Below, piece by piece: positions 1-7,939 of a DNA stretch of 25,938 bases (position 1 is its first letter; the number at the start of each line of letters is the position of its first letter). The translations under genes and the position numbers were made by a program. Source of the stretch: Flavobacteriales bacterium (lineage in GTDB: Bacteria > Bacteroidota > Bacteroidia > Flavobacteriales > JADGDT01); assembly GCA_023145275.1 (NCBI GenBank), contig JAGLEB010000027.1, positions 1 through 25,938 on the forward strand, in the 5' to 3' direction. The notes below the pieces were generated by a model, which made no database searches, was not told where the DNA came from, and saw nothing but the letters and a program-made list of their open reading frames with translations.

Positions 1-74
1 CGAAGAGAGTTTTTTTCCTTTAGCCAATGAGGATTAGAATTTTAGACACGTTCCATGAAGTCTTGATTTTTTTG

Positions 75-104
75 TTTCGTTTTTTGATCAAGCAAAAAAT
101 GAAA
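75..104. terminator. Weak AT-rich hairpin, possible terminator
   Basis: A 12-bp stem with one G-T pair (75-86 with 93-104) closes a 6-base loop. It lies inside runs of T and A, so it could end transcription from either side. No gene next to it is visible in the window, so its role is only a guess. Confidence 0.25.
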
Positions 105-322
105 AAACAAACTAAAAATTGAATAACGTAATCAACTGACAGTGCGTTCTTTATTTTAATCGTATTTGTTTATAGTATTGATTATTAGATGTCGTTCTTA
201 AGTGCGAAACTTTAGTTAATAAAAGTAAAAAGGCTAATCAATAAAAAACACAAAATACCTTCTTTGATGTGAAATTACAAAAAGTCATATAGCAGTAAAA
301 AATGTATTTAGTTTAATTTTTG

Positions 323-330
323 TAATTTCG
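323..330 (+). promoter_or_regulatory. Candidate panB -7 box
   Basis: TAATTTCG differs by one base from the Bacteroidota -7 consensus TAnnTTTG and lies 25 bases before the panB ATG. No clear TTG -33 element is visible. The box is inside the right arm of a 13-bp inverted repeat (271-283 / 317-329). Confidence 0.4.
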
Positions 331-355
331 CTTCTCAAAAATACAATTTAATAAA

Positions 356-1174
356 ATGTCAGTAGCACAGAAAGATTTCATAAAAGTAACGACCAATTCA
401 GTTCAAGAGATGAAAACAAGAGGTGAAAAGATATCTATGTTAACAGCATACGATTACACCTTGGCGAAAATGGTTGACACAGCTGGGATAGACGTTATTT
501 TAGTTGGTGACTCTGCATCGAACGTGATGGCAGGACACCAGACTACACTACCTATTACTTTAGATCAAATGATTTACCATGCTTCTTCAGTTGTACGAGC
601 AGTAAACAGAGCTCTAGTTGTTGTAGATATGCCTTTTGGTACATATCAAGGTAATTCTTTAGAAGCCCTAAATTCTGCTATCAGAATAATGAAAGAATCT
701 GGTGGTCATTCTGTAAAACTAGAAGGAGGAGAAGAAATAGCAGACTCTATAAGAAGGATTATTTCAGCTGGGATACCTGTAATGGGCCACCTTGGACTAA
801 CTCCACAGTCTATATACAAATTCGGGACATTTACAGTTAGAGCAAAAGAAGAAGAGGAAGCTAGTAGACTTAAACTCGATGCGCTAGAACTAGAAAAAGC
901 GGGGTGTTTCGCTATAGTTTTAGAAAAAGTCCCTGCACAATTAGCTAAAGAAGTTGCAGAAAGTCTATCGATTCCAGTAATAGGTATAGGTGCTGGTCAT
1001 GATGTAGATGGGCAAGTTTTGGTGCTACACGATATGCTCGGTATGACACACAAGTTCAACCCTCGCTTTTTAAGAAGATACTTAAATCTTTTTGAAGATA
1101 TCACAGGAGCGATCAAACAATATGTTGAAGATGTGAAATCTGTCGATTTCCCAAATGATAAAGAACAGTATTAA
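356..1174 (+). CDS. panB: 3-methyl-2-oxobutanoate hydroxymethyltransferase PanB
   Basis: This is ketopantoate hydroxymethyltransferase. It transfers a hydroxymethyl group from 5,10-methylene-tetrahydrofolate to 2-oxoisovalerate, the first committed step of pantothenate and hence CoA synthesis, in the cytoplasm. The 272-residue protein has full family length (usually 260-280). Visible family motifs are MLTAYDYTLA near 28-37, GDS with the metal ligand Asp52, VVVDMPFG with Asp91, KLEGG with Glu123, the likely catalytic Glu190 in VLEKVP, and GIGAG at 210-214. The ATG at 356 gives a normal N-terminus and has a candidate -7 box 25 bases upstream. The gene stands alone on its strand and ends at a strong hairpin shared with menA. 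coaE, later in the same pathway, is elsewhere in the window (16421-17017). Confidence 0.97.
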   Translation: MSVAQKDFIKVTTNSVQEMKTRGEKISMLTAYDYTLAKMVDTAGIDVILVGDSASNVMAGHQTTLPITLDQMIYHASSVVRAVNRALVVVDMPFGTYQGNSLEALNSAIRIMKESGGHSVKLEGGEEIADSIRRIISAGIPVMGHLGLTPQSIYKFGTFTVRAKEEEEASRLKLDALELEKAGCFAIVLEKVPAQLAKEVAESLSIPVIGIGAGHDVDGQVLVLHDMLGMTHKFNPRFLRRYLNLFEDITGAIKQYVEDVKSVDFPNDKEQY

Positions 1175-1192
1175 GCTTTTGAGTTAAGTTTT

Positions 1193-1230
1193 AAAAAATG
1201 CGATAAAGAGAAATCTTTATCGCATTTTTT
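1193..1230. terminator. Bidirectional terminator between panB and menA
   Basis: A perfect 17-bp stem (1193-1209 with 1214-1230) closes a GAAA tetraloop. It starts with a run of A and ends with a run of T, so it can act as an intrinsic terminator for panB on the plus strand and for menA on the minus strand. Confidence 0.9.
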
Positions 1231-1243
1231 CATTTATCGCCAA

Positions 1244-2170
1244 CTAAAAAAACTGAAAATACTCGAAAGTAGCTAAATATATGCCTAAGCCAAATAATAC
1301 TGAAAAGCTTAGAGTAATGAGAGCTAATTTTTTCAATTCAGGCTCTAACTCTTTTGGTTTCTCGTTATTTACAACACGTTTTACGTGCATTACCAAGGGA
1401 ATTATTATTATTAAAAAAATAGATTGTATCAAACCTAAGTAATTAAGTGAACTATATATCACGGCAGTTACAATTGCCATCATGGTAAGCATTTCGTGAT
1501 ACAATTTAGAGTTCCCTACACCTATTTTAACAACTAAAGTTTTCTTTCTCGATCGTAAATCAGTATTATAATCTCGCAAATTATTTAAATTCAAAACACC
1601 AGCGCTGAGTAAGCCTACAGAAGTTGCAGGCAATAAAACCTCCCAATTAAAGGACTTTGTGTACAGAAAATATGTACCCATTACGGATACGATACCAAAG
1701 AAAATAAAAACAAAAATATCACCTAATCCTGCATATCCATATGGATTCTTCCCCATCGTGTAACGCATTGCTGCAGCAATTGCAGCAATCCCTAAAAATA
1801 AGAAGACCAATAATTGATAAATATAATCTTTACCAAATGCAATCCAAATTAGTGCAACACCAGTGATAAGAGATAAAACTGCAAATACAATCACAGCTTT
1901 AAGCATTGTGGATGAAGAAATATCGCCACTTGCAACAGCTCTTCTATCTCCTATCCTACCCTTATCAGTTCCTTTTACACCATCACCATAATCATTAGCT
2001 ACATTAGATAATATTTGCAAAAAAAGAGTTGTCAATAAGGAAAGTATAAGGATTTTAATTTCAAAAAAACCATCACTTGCAGCAATAAAAGTCCCCATTA
2101 TAATTCCCGAGATAGATAGAGGTAATGTTTTTAATCTAAAAGTACTAATCCAAGTTTTTAAGTTTGCCAT
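1244..2170 (-). CDS. menA: 1,4-dihydroxy-2-naphthoate polyprenyltransferase MenA
   Basis: This is a UbiA-family membrane prenyltransferase that attaches the polyprenyl tail to 1,4-dihydroxy-2-naphthoate in menaquinone synthesis. The 308 residues are mostly hydrophobic, with eight or nine likely membrane segments. The first aspartate-rich motif is NVANDYGDGVKGTD (56-69, Asp60/Asp63/Asp69). The second is NNLRDYNTD (196-204, Asp200/Asp204). Both are typical of MenA and bind the Mg-diphosphate of the prenyl donor. The conserved TLPLSISG-type start at 15-22 supports the chosen ATG. The gene converges with panB on a shared terminator and diverges from the glutaredoxin gene. A -7 box TACATTTG (2221-2228, minus) lies about 50 bases upstream. 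Another UbiA-family role is possible, but the motif spacing fits MenA best. Confidence 0.93.
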   Translation of the reverse strand: MANLKTWISTFRLKTLPLSISGIIMGTFIAASDGFFEIKILILSLLTTLFLQILSNVANDYGDGVKGTDKGRIGDRRAVASGDISSSTMLKAVIVFAVLSLITGVALIWIAFGKDYIYQLLVFLFLGIAAIAAAMRYTMGKNPYGYAGLGDIFVFIFFGIVSVMGTYFLYTKSFNWEVLLPATSVGLLSAGVLNLNNLRDYNTDLRSRKKTLVVKIGVGNSKLYHEMLTMMAIVTAVIYSSLNYLGLIQSIFLIIIIPLVMHVKRVVNNEKPKELEPELKKLALITLSFSVLFGLGIYLATFEYFQFF

Positions 2171-2210
2171 TAATTTTTTTATTTATAGTAGAAAAGGCTA
2201 ATTAATATAT

Positions 2211-2228
2211 CATCTTTGTGCAAATGTA
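2211..2228. promoter_or_regulatory. Overlapping divergent -7 boxes for menA and the glutaredoxin gene
   Basis: On the minus strand 2221-2228 reads TACATTTG, a perfect TAnnTTTG box facing menA. On the plus strand 2211-2218 reads CATCTTTG, one base from consensus, facing the glutaredoxin gene. The boxes are two bases apart, so polymerase could probably occupy only one at a time. No good -33 elements were seen. Confidence 0.4.
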
Positions 2229-2277
2229 ACAAGCTAAGTTCGATGAGAGAAAGTAAAATACAGAAAGTTTAAATTTT

Positions 2278-2847
2278 ATGAAAATAGTTATTATAAATTC
2301 TCTACATGAATTAAAAGGTAAGCTTCATGCAGATGAGACCAACTTTCTTCTACTCTACAAAAGAGGTGGTGATATATCAGAGTGTGCCCTAAAAAACATA
2401 AGCAACATTGGTATAGGATCTATTAATATTTATAGTGCAGATGTTAGTTTAGTCAGAGATATTCATTCAGAATTTAATATAAAGACTGTACCTAGCTTTA
2501 TGGAGTTTAAAGGTTTTGAACTAAAAAACATTTACAAAGGCTGTCATGAAACTGAATTTTTCAACAATCTATTAATTGGATCAGTATTCAAAAAAGATTA
2601 TGAAGAGAAGCAGCAAAAAAGAGTAACAGTCTATTCTACTCCTAGCTGTAGTTGGTGTACTAGATTAAAGGTCTACCTCGACTCTAAATCCGTTAAATAC
2701 AAAGATATAGATATTTCTAAAAACCAGAAAATAGCAGACGATTTGGTAAAAAGAAGTGGTCAGAAAGGAGTTCCCCAAACTGAAATTAACGGGAAGATAA
2801 TTGTTGGTTTCGATCAAGTAAAGCTTGACTCTATGCTTGGAATTTGA
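2278..2847 (+). CDS. Thioredoxin-like/glutaredoxin fusion protein
   Basis: The 189-residue protein has two thioredoxin-fold halves. The C-terminal half (about 115-189) is a clear glutaredoxin: VTVYSTPSCSWC with active-site Cys124 and Cys127, a GVP cis-proline at 164-166, and the NGKIIVGFD glutathione-side motif at 171-179. The N-terminal half (1-105) has a thioredoxin-like pattern with TVPSF (70-74) in the cis-proline position. It lacks a CxxC pair: the matching site reads ISEC with only Cys36, so it is probably redox-crippled or structural. It is expected to reduce disulfides or glutathione mixed disulfides in the cytoplasm, as no signal peptide is present. A GroES-like gene starts 49 bases downstream on the same strand and the two share the terminator at 3221-3263, so they are probably co-transcribed. 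Confidence 0.85.
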   Translation: MKIVIINSLHELKGKLHADETNFLLLYKRGGDISECALKNISNIGIGSINIYSADVSLVRDIHSEFNIKTVPSFMEFKGFELKNIYKGCHETEFFNNLLIGSVFKKDYEEKQQKRVTVYSTPSCSWCTRLKVYLDSKSVKYKDIDISKNQKIADDLVKRSGQKGVPQTEINGKIIVGFDQVKLDSMLGI

Positions 2848-2896
2848 TTAGTGAAAATTATTGTTAAAGAAATTTGTAATTATAAAAAATATAAAA

Positions 2897-3184
2897 ATGA
2901 GAGAATTTGTTCCAGTGAACCAAAACGTGGTACTTGATATTACAGAAGATAAAGGAATTCAAAAAACTGCATCAGGTATTATAATTCCTGATAGTATTAA
3001 AACAAAAAAGAATACAGCTAAAGTTGTTGCAATTTCAAAAATAGATAATGCAGAAGTTCAAGCTGGTGATATAGTATTATTCAAAGAATATTCAGGAACA
3101 GAAACTGAATTTGAAGGAAAAAAGTATCTAATTATCCAGTACGACGACATCCTAGCTAAAATTGTAGAGACTGAGGAAATTTAG
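2897..3184 (+). CDS. Orphan GroES-like (Cpn10) co-chaperonin family protein
   Basis: A 95-residue protein of GroES length. I chose the ATG at 2897 because it gives the family start MREFVPVNQNVVLD. The frame stays open to a TTG at 2861, which would add 12 atypical residues. The mobile-loop region is at about 18-34, with SGIIIP at 26-31 where GroES has its GroEL-binding hydrophobic tripeptide. GDIVLFKEYSGTE (58-70) and KKYLIIQYDDILAKI (75-89) match the typical GroES barrel strands. No groEL lies beside it, so this is probably a second, divergent Cpn10 and not the main groES. It follows the glutaredoxin gene by 49 bases. Whether it still caps GroEL cannot be told from sequence alone. Confidence 0.85.
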   Translation: MREFVPVNQNVVLDITEDKGIQKTASGIIIPDSIKTKKNTAKVVAISKIDNAEVQAGDIVLFKEYSGTETEFEGKKYLIIQYDDILAKIVETEEI

Positions 3185-3220
3185 GAGTTAACTTTAATGT
3201 TACACCTATAAGATCCAAAA

Positions 3221-3263
3221 AAAACCGCATCATTATGATTTACTATCATATTGATGCGGTTTT
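3221..3263. terminator. Bidirectional terminator between the groES-like and MFS genes
   Basis: The stem pairs 3221-3232 with 3252-3263 perfectly. After one mismatch it continues (3234-3239 with 3245-3250) around a 5-base loop. A-runs on the left and T-runs on the right let it serve both convergent genes. Confidence 0.88.
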
Positions 3264-3302
3264 ATATTTTCGCAAAGTCACACAATCACAACATCAGCCT
3301 TG

Positions 3303-4739
3303 CTAATTCTCTTTAACAAAATAAACTGAAAAGCCTCCTATTACCATTGATATACCTGCTAATACAATCATATTTATAGCATTCCCATCAAACAAACTAG
3401 ACACTATCCACCCACCTAATAATCCACTCACTATCTGTGGACCAGCGATAGTGAAATTAAATATCCCCATATAAACTCCCATTTTATCAGCAGGAAGTGC
3501 ATTTGATAACATAGCATAAGGCATTGCTAAAATTGCTGCCCAAGCTATACCAATACCCACCATTGGATAAATAAGATTTAATGCTCCAATAGGAATATCT
3601 ACTTCCGTTATTAGCAAATCAACATGAATAATCTCAGGATTCTGAAAAACTAAAAATGAGACAAAACCTATTCCCCCAAGAATTAGTGAAACAGAATAAG
3701 TCAATTTTCTTCCTATTTTATTAGCAATTCCAGACATGAAAGCAGAATAAATAGCGGCAAATAAAGAGTAAGCTGCAAAAACAATTCCAACCCAATCTCC
3801 GGCTTGCCCCATTTTTATAGAAATTTCGAGAGGGACTAGCTTAGGATCCATATTATAATACTCAGGAGCGATATCCCATACATGCTGACCTATTGCTGGG
3901 GTAGTATATACCCACATAATATATAAAGCAAACCACGAGAAAAACTGAACAATTGCAAGTTGTTTCATTGTAGTAGGCATATTTCTAAGAAGTCCGAAAA
4001 ATGTAGATAGTTTTTCAGAAAAAGGTTTTTTTGATTCTATTTCTTGAGCTGCAATAGTTTTTTCCGCATCAATACCTTTCATTTCATAATACTCTTCTGG
4101 AGCATACTCTTTAGTTCTAAAAACCGTCCAAATAACTGACATCATCAAAACTGTTGCACCTATATAGAAAGCCCACATAACAGAAGGAGCAACATTTCCT
4201 TCTGACGATATATTATCTAAACCAACTAAATTTGTCAATATAAATGGAAGTGCCGAACCAATCACAGCTCCAACATTAATCAAAAAAGACTGGATCGAAT
4301 ATCCAGTATTTCTTTGTTCTTCGGGGAGCATATCTGCAACCAAAGCTCTAAAAGGCTGAAAGGAAACATTAAAAGAAGCATCCATCAATGCTAACATCAT
4401 ACCCCCAAACACTATTGGAGAAATAATCTTAACAAATAGAGGTGCATTTGGCATTAGAAGCATTCCTAAAGCTGCGAAAAAAGACCCAGCAAGAATAAAT
4501 GGGCCTCGTCTACCCAACTTTGTCCAAGTAAAATCAGACATTCCTCCAACAATTGGTTGCACAATCAAACCCATTATTGGTGCTGCTAACCAAAATAAAG
4601 ATAAAGAATGTAAGTCAGCACCAAGGTCTGACAATATTCTACTAACATTGGCATTTTGAAGAGCGAAGCCAAACTGAACTCCTAAAAAACCAAAACTAAC
4701 ATTCCACATTTGCCAAAATGACAATTTAGGCTGTTTCAT
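3303..4739 (-). CDS. MFS transporter, SLC45/sucrose-transporter-like
   Basis: A 478-residue, strongly hydrophobic protein with about 12 membrane segments and a charged central loop near 205-250. GGMSDFTWTKLGRRGPF (65-81) is the MFS loop 2-3 signature in the form seen in plant sucrose carriers, SLC45 proteins and bacterial maltose or sucrose permeases. This suggests proton-coupled uptake of a disaccharide or other sugar across the inner membrane, but the substrate cannot be read from the sequence. In Bacteroidota such permeases often sit in maltose-utilisation clusters. Here there are no glycoside hydrolases beside it. Instead it is followed upstream on the same strand by aquaporin, gapA and pfkA. 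It has its own upstream terminator (that of aqpZ), so it is probably a separate transcription unit. Confidence 0.85.
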   Translation of the reverse strand: MKQPKLSFWQMWNVSFGFLGVQFGFALQNANVSRILSDLGADLHSLSLFWLAAPIMGLIVQPIVGGMSDFTWTKLGRRGPFILAGSFFAALGMLLMPNAPLFVKIISPIVFGGMMLALMDASFNVSFQPFRALVADMLPEEQRNTGYSIQSFLINVGAVIGSALPFILTNLVGLDNISSEGNVAPSVMWAFYIGATVLMMSVIWTVFRTKEYAPEEYYEMKGIDAEKTIAAQEIESKKPFSEKLSTFFGLLRNMPTTMKQLAIVQFFSWFALYIMWVYTTPAIGQHVWDIAPEYYNMDPKLVPLEISIKMGQAGDWVGIVFAAYSLFAAIYSAFMSGIANKIGRKLTYSVSLILGGIGFVSFLVFQNPEIIHVDLLITEVDIPIGALNLIYPMVGIGIAWAAILAMPYAMLSNALPADKMGVYMGIFNFTIAGPQIVSGLLGGWIVSSLFDGNAINMIVLAGISMVIGGFSVYFVKEN

Positions 4740-4823
4740 ATAAAAATAAATTTTATGAAATTATTTAAAAGAATGTAATTTACAAAAAACTATTGCTACT
4801 CTATTAAATAAATTAGACAAAAA

Positions 4824-4851
4824 ATGGATGCTACAAAATTGTAACATCCAT
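4824..4851 (-). terminator. Terminator of aqpZ
   Basis: A 7-bp stem (4824-4830 with 4845-4851), one mismatch, then 4 more pairs form a hairpin. On the minus strand it is followed directly by a T-run, 25 bases past the aqpZ stop. Confidence 0.85.
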
Positions 4852-4875
4852 CAACTAAAAAAATATTAAATAAGA

Positions 4876-5568
4876 TTAATCTTCTTGGAAAAACTTATAA
4901 ACTAAGCCAGCAAGAATAGCACCAACTATAGGTGCAACCCAAAATACCCAGAGCTCTGAAATAGCCCAATCACCAACAAATAAAGCAGGACCAGTACTAC
5001 GTGCAGGATTAACTGACGTATTAGAAACAGGAATAGAGACTAAGTGAACCAAAGTTAAAGTTAAACCTATGGCCAAAGGAGCGAAACCTTTTGGTGCTCT
5101 ATCATCAGTAGCACCTAATATCACCATCAAAAAGATAAATGTCAGAACTACTTCAGCTACAATAACAGCTAGTAAAGAGTATCCACCTGGCGAATGTGCA
5201 CCATATCCGTTCGAGGCAAAGCCATCTGCTAATGAAAAGCCATCAGCTCCACTTGCGATTACATACAACACTCCAGAAGCTGCAATAGCTCCAAGAACTT
5301 GCGCCACAATATAGGGCCCTAGTTCGGAAGCAGAAAAACGACCACCCATCCAAAGTCCAACAGAAACAGCAGGGTTAAGATGTCCGCCAGAAATATGGCC
5401 AAAGGCATACACCCAAGTAATTACGGACAATCCAAAAGCAAAAGAAACGCCTAACAGGCCTATACCAACATCAGGAAAAGCGGCTGCTAAAACGGCACTA
5501 CCAGTTCCTCCGAACACAAGCCAAAATGTACCTAGGAATTCTGCTCCTAGTTTTTTAGATAATGACAT
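4876..5568 (-). CDS. aqpZ: Aquaporin Z
   Basis: A 230-residue MIP-family channel for rapid water flux across the inner membrane. Both pore motifs are present: GGHLNPAVSVG (NPA 65-67) and NTSVNPARSTGPA (NPA 187-189). The selectivity-filter residues line up with E. coli AqpZ as Phe45, His175, Thr184 and Arg190. This is the narrow water-specific set, not the wider glycerol-facilitator set, so a glycerol role is unlikely despite the glycolytic neighbours. Six membrane helices plus two re-entrant half-helices fit the length. The ATG at 5568 gives the usual short N-terminus. An independent terminator follows, and 256 bases separate it from gapA, so it is probably its own unit. A perfect 11-base palindrome GGTATTATACC lies at 5680-5690 upstream; its role is unknown. 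Confidence 0.95.
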   Translation of the reverse strand: MSLSKKLGAEFLGTFWLVFGGTGSAVLAAAFPDVGIGLLGVSFAFGLSVITWVYAFGHISGGHLNPAVSVGLWMGGRFSASELGPYIVAQVLGAIAASGVLYVIASGADGFSLADGFASNGYGAHSPGGYSLLAVIVAEVVLTFIFLMVILGATDDRAPKGFAPLAIGLTLTLVHLVSIPVSNTSVNPARSTGPALFVGDWAISELWVFWVAPIVGAILAGLVYKFFQED

Positions 5569-5777
5569 AAAAAATAATTTAGATTAGTTAAAAAAAATAT
5601 TTTGTCGTTATGAATTAACATTAAACAACTAAGGTAGTAAATATTTTTGTACTAAAATAAATTAATGCTTCATTCGGCAGGTATTATACCAATTGCTTTA
5701 TGAAATGACTTATTTAGTATTAAAGGCAACATGATAGATTACTACTCTAATACTTTTCACAATATGGCATAAAAAAA

Positions 5778-5794
5778 GAGGGCAAAGTGCCCTC
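5778..5794 (-). terminator. Terminator of gapA
   Basis: A GC-rich 7-bp stem, GAGGGCA (5778-5784) with TGCCCTC (5788-5794), closes a 3-base loop. On the minus strand it is followed by seven T residues, about 30 bases past the gapA stop. Confidence 0.92.
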
Positions 5795-5824
5795 CTTTAA
5801 TATATTATTTGTGTTCTCTTAAAA

Positions 5825-6829
5825 TTATAGAGAAGCCATGTGTTGAAGTAATTCAACAACTTTAGTAGAATAACCCATTTCGTTATCATACCAAGAAACA
5901 ACTTTTACAAACTTATCGTTAAGAGCAATACCTGCAGCAGCATCAAAAGTAGATGTGTGAGTTTCGCCAACGAAATCCTGAGAAACAACAGCTTCTTCAG
6001 TATAAGCTAAAACACCTTTCATTGTAGTCTCAGAAGCTAATTTCATAGCAGCTTTGATTTCCTCGTAAGATGCACCTTTTTCTAACTTAACAGTTAAATC
6101 AACAACAGATACATCAGCAGTAGGTACACGGAAAGCCATACCAGTAAGAACTCCATTCAAAGAAGGAATTACTTTACCAACAGCTTTAGCAGCACCAGTT
6201 GAAGAAGGAATAATGTTATTTATAGCAGAACGTCCACCTCTCCAGTCTTTCATAGAAGGACCATCAACAGTTTTTTGAGTTGCTGTAGCAGCGTGTACAG
6301 TTGTCATAAGACCTTCAGTAATACCGAAGTTATCATGTAAAACCTTAGCTATAGGAGCTAAACAGTTAGTAGTACAAGAAGCATTTGATACGATAGTATC
6401 AGCAGCAGTAAGATCCATATGATTTACTCCCATAACAAACATTGGAGTATCATCTTTAGATGGAGCAGACATAACTACTTTCTTAGCACCAGCATCGATG
6501 TGAGCTTGAGCAGTTTCTTTTGTCAAGAAAATACCTGTAGACTCAACTACGTAATCAGCACCGATAGCATCCCACTTAAGATCAGCTGGATTTCTTTCAG
6601 CAGTAACACGAACAACGTTCCCGTTTACAACTAAATTACCATCTTTTACATCAACAGTTCCATCAAATCTTCCGTGTACTGAATCGTACTTCAACATGTA
6701 AGCCATGTAATCAACATCAATAAGATCATTAATTCCAACAACTTCTACATTACTATTCTTAGCAGCAGCACGAAATACTAATCTACCAATTCTTCCAAAT
6801 CCGTTAATACCAACTTTGATTGTTCCCAT
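5825..6829 (-). CDS. gapA: Type I glyceraldehyde-3-phosphate dehydrogenase
   Basis: This enzyme oxidises and phosphorylates glyceraldehyde-3-phosphate to 1,3-bisphosphoglycerate with NAD+ in glycolysis, in the cytoplasm. The 334 residues match the family length. The N-terminal Rossmann motif is INGFGRIGR (8-16). INDL (33-36) contains Asp35, which favours NAD+ over NADP+. The active site is SNASCTTNC (148-156) with Cys152, paired with His179 in TTVHAAT. The C-terminal SWYDNEMGYS (312-321) is also typical. A well-formed promoter lies at 6873-6903 within the pfkA-gapA gap, so gapA can be transcribed apart from pfkA even though both point the same way. A palindromic operator candidate shared with pfkA covers its -33 element. 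Confidence 0.98.
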   Translation of the reverse strand: MGTIKVGINGFGRIGRLVFRAAAKNSNVEVVGINDLIDVDYMAYMLKYDSVHGRFDGTVDVKDGNLVVNGNVVRVTAERNPADLKWDAIGADYVVESTGIFLTKETAQAHIDAGAKKVVMSAPSKDDTPMFVMGVNHMDLTAADTIVSNASCTTNCLAPIAKVLHDNFGITEGLMTTVHAATATQKTVDGPSMKDWRGGRSAINNIIPSSTGAAKAVGKVIPSLNGVLTGMAFRVPTADVSVVDLTVKLEKGASYEEIKAAMKLASETTMKGVLAYTEEAVVSQDFVGETHTSTFDAAAGIALNDKFVKVVSWYDNEMGYSTKVVELLQHMASL

Positions 6830-6872
6830 TTTATATTTATTTATTAAATCTTAATTTTCTATTTTTCAATTA

Positions 6873-6914
6873 CAAAGGTAAAAATAATTTATTAAGTGTA
6901 CAACTCACACTTAA
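6873..6914 (-). promoter_or_regulatory. gapA promoter with palindromic operator
   Basis: On the minus strand TTG (6901-6903) is separated by 20 bases from TACCTTTG (6873-6880), a perfect TAnnTTTG box. The -33 element lies inside the palindrome AAGTGT-N7-ACACTT (6894-6912, extended to an 8-bp stem at 6892-6914). The same palindrome, 16 of 19 bases identical, covers the pfkA -33 element in the same register. The hairpin has no T-run, so I read it as an operator and not as a pfkA terminator. Confidence 0.75.
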
Positions 6915-6922
6915 GATTATTA

Positions 6923-7906
6923 TTAAACAGACATAATATCTGCTACTCTAAGCAATTCTCTGTTAATCTCGTTGTTTTCCTTGATAGCTTTCTGCAATGG
7001 AGTCATTTTAACTTTCCCACAAATTACACCAACCATAACATTACTTTTTCCATCAAGAAGTCCTTCTACTGCTGCCACACCAAGTCTACTTGCTAAAACT
7101 CTATCTACAACAGTTGGCGAGCCACCTCGCTGTATGTGTCCAAGCACAGAAACTTTAACTTCATATTCTTCGAAATGATCTTCAACGAACTCAGCTAATT
7201 CAAATACATTTTTACCACTTTTTTCTCCTTCAGCAACAATAACAATACTTGATGATTTTCCAGAACGAGAAGATGTTTTTAGTGATTCTATAAGTCTTTC
7301 TAAGCCTAAGTTCTCTTCAGGAATAAGAATTTCTTCAGCCCCACCAGCTATTCCAGTATTCAAAGCAATAAATCCAGCATCACGCCCCATTACCTCAATA
7401 AAGAATAATCTATTATGTGATGAAGCAGTATCGCGAATCTTATCAATAGCCTCCATAACAGTATTCATTGCAGTATCATAACCTAAAGTAAGATCACTAC
7501 CATATATATCATTATCAATAGTTCCAGGGATACCAATTACTGGCACTCCAAATTCTTTTTGAAAAAGCATTGCTCCAGTAAAAGATCCATCTCCACCAAT
7601 AACTACGAGAGAATCTAATCCATATTCCTTAAAATTATCGTAAGCCTTCTTTCTTCCCTCTTTAGTTTTAAACTCTAAAGAACGAGCCGATTTCAATATA
7701 GTTCCCCCACGATTGATAATATTACTCACTGAGCGAGCATTCAACGTTTCATACTGACCTTCGATAAGTCCTTGAAAGCCTTGCATAACACCAATACATT
7801 CAACATTATAATATGCACAGGTTCTAACTACCGATCTAATCGCAGCATTCATTCCGGGAGCATCTCCTCCTGATGTTAATACTCCTATTTTATTTATCTT
7901 TCCCAT
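6923..7906 (-). CDS. pfkA: ATP-dependent 6-phosphofructokinase
   Basis: Phosphofructokinase phosphorylates fructose-6-phosphate to fructose-1,6-bisphosphate, the committing step of glycolysis. The protein has 327 residues from the ATG at 7906. I prefer this start because it places GVLTSGGDAPG close to the N-terminus as in the family; an ATG at 7915 would add three residues. GGDGS is at 104-108, PGTIDND has the catalytic Asp131, and MGRDAG is at 173-178. Gly107 in GGDGS and Gly128 before TIDND are the residues of ATP-using enzymes; pyrophosphate-dependent forms have Asp and Lys there. The gene is divergent from the NUDIX regulator and upstream of gapA. Its promoter (8055-8084) carries the operator shared with gapA, followed by a leader of roughly 130-140 bases with two hairpins. 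Confidence 0.97.
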   Translation of the reverse strand: MGKINKIGVLTSGGDAPGMNAAIRSVVRTCAYYNVECIGVMQGFQGLIEGQYETLNARSVSNIINRGGTILKSARSLEFKTKEGRKKAYDNFKEYGLDSLVVIGGDGSFTGAMLFQKEFGVPVIGIPGTIDNDIYGSDLTLGYDTAMNTVMEAIDKIRDTASSHNRLFFIEVMGRDAGFIALNTGIAGGAEEILIPEENLGLERLIESLKTSSRSGKSSSIVIVAEGEKSGKNVFELAEFVEDHFEEYEVKVSVLGHIQRGGSPTVVDRVLASRLGVAAVEGLLDGKSNVMVGVICGKVKMTPLQKAIKENNEINRELLRVADIMSV

Positions 7907-7939
7907 TAATAGCATTTGATATTTCTAATTAAACAAACG

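Larger units (their letters stand above)
1..355. other. Non-coding region upstream of panB
   Basis: No plausible reading frame was found on either strand. The stretch is AT-rich. It holds a weak hairpin (75-86 pairing with 93-104, one G-T pair) that could be the terminator of a gene to the left, and a 13-bp inverted repeat (271-283 and 317-329) whose right arm contains the candidate panB -7 box. Nothing else was recognised. Confidence 0.6.

Noticed and set aside
5069..5314. 81-codon plus-strand frame inside aqpZ
   Set aside because: Shadow of the aquaporin gene, which has full motif support on the other strand.
6892..6914. Hairpin after pfkA as an intrinsic terminator
   Set aside because: No T-run follows on the minus strand; the same palindrome recurs over the pfkA promoter, so an operator is the better reading.
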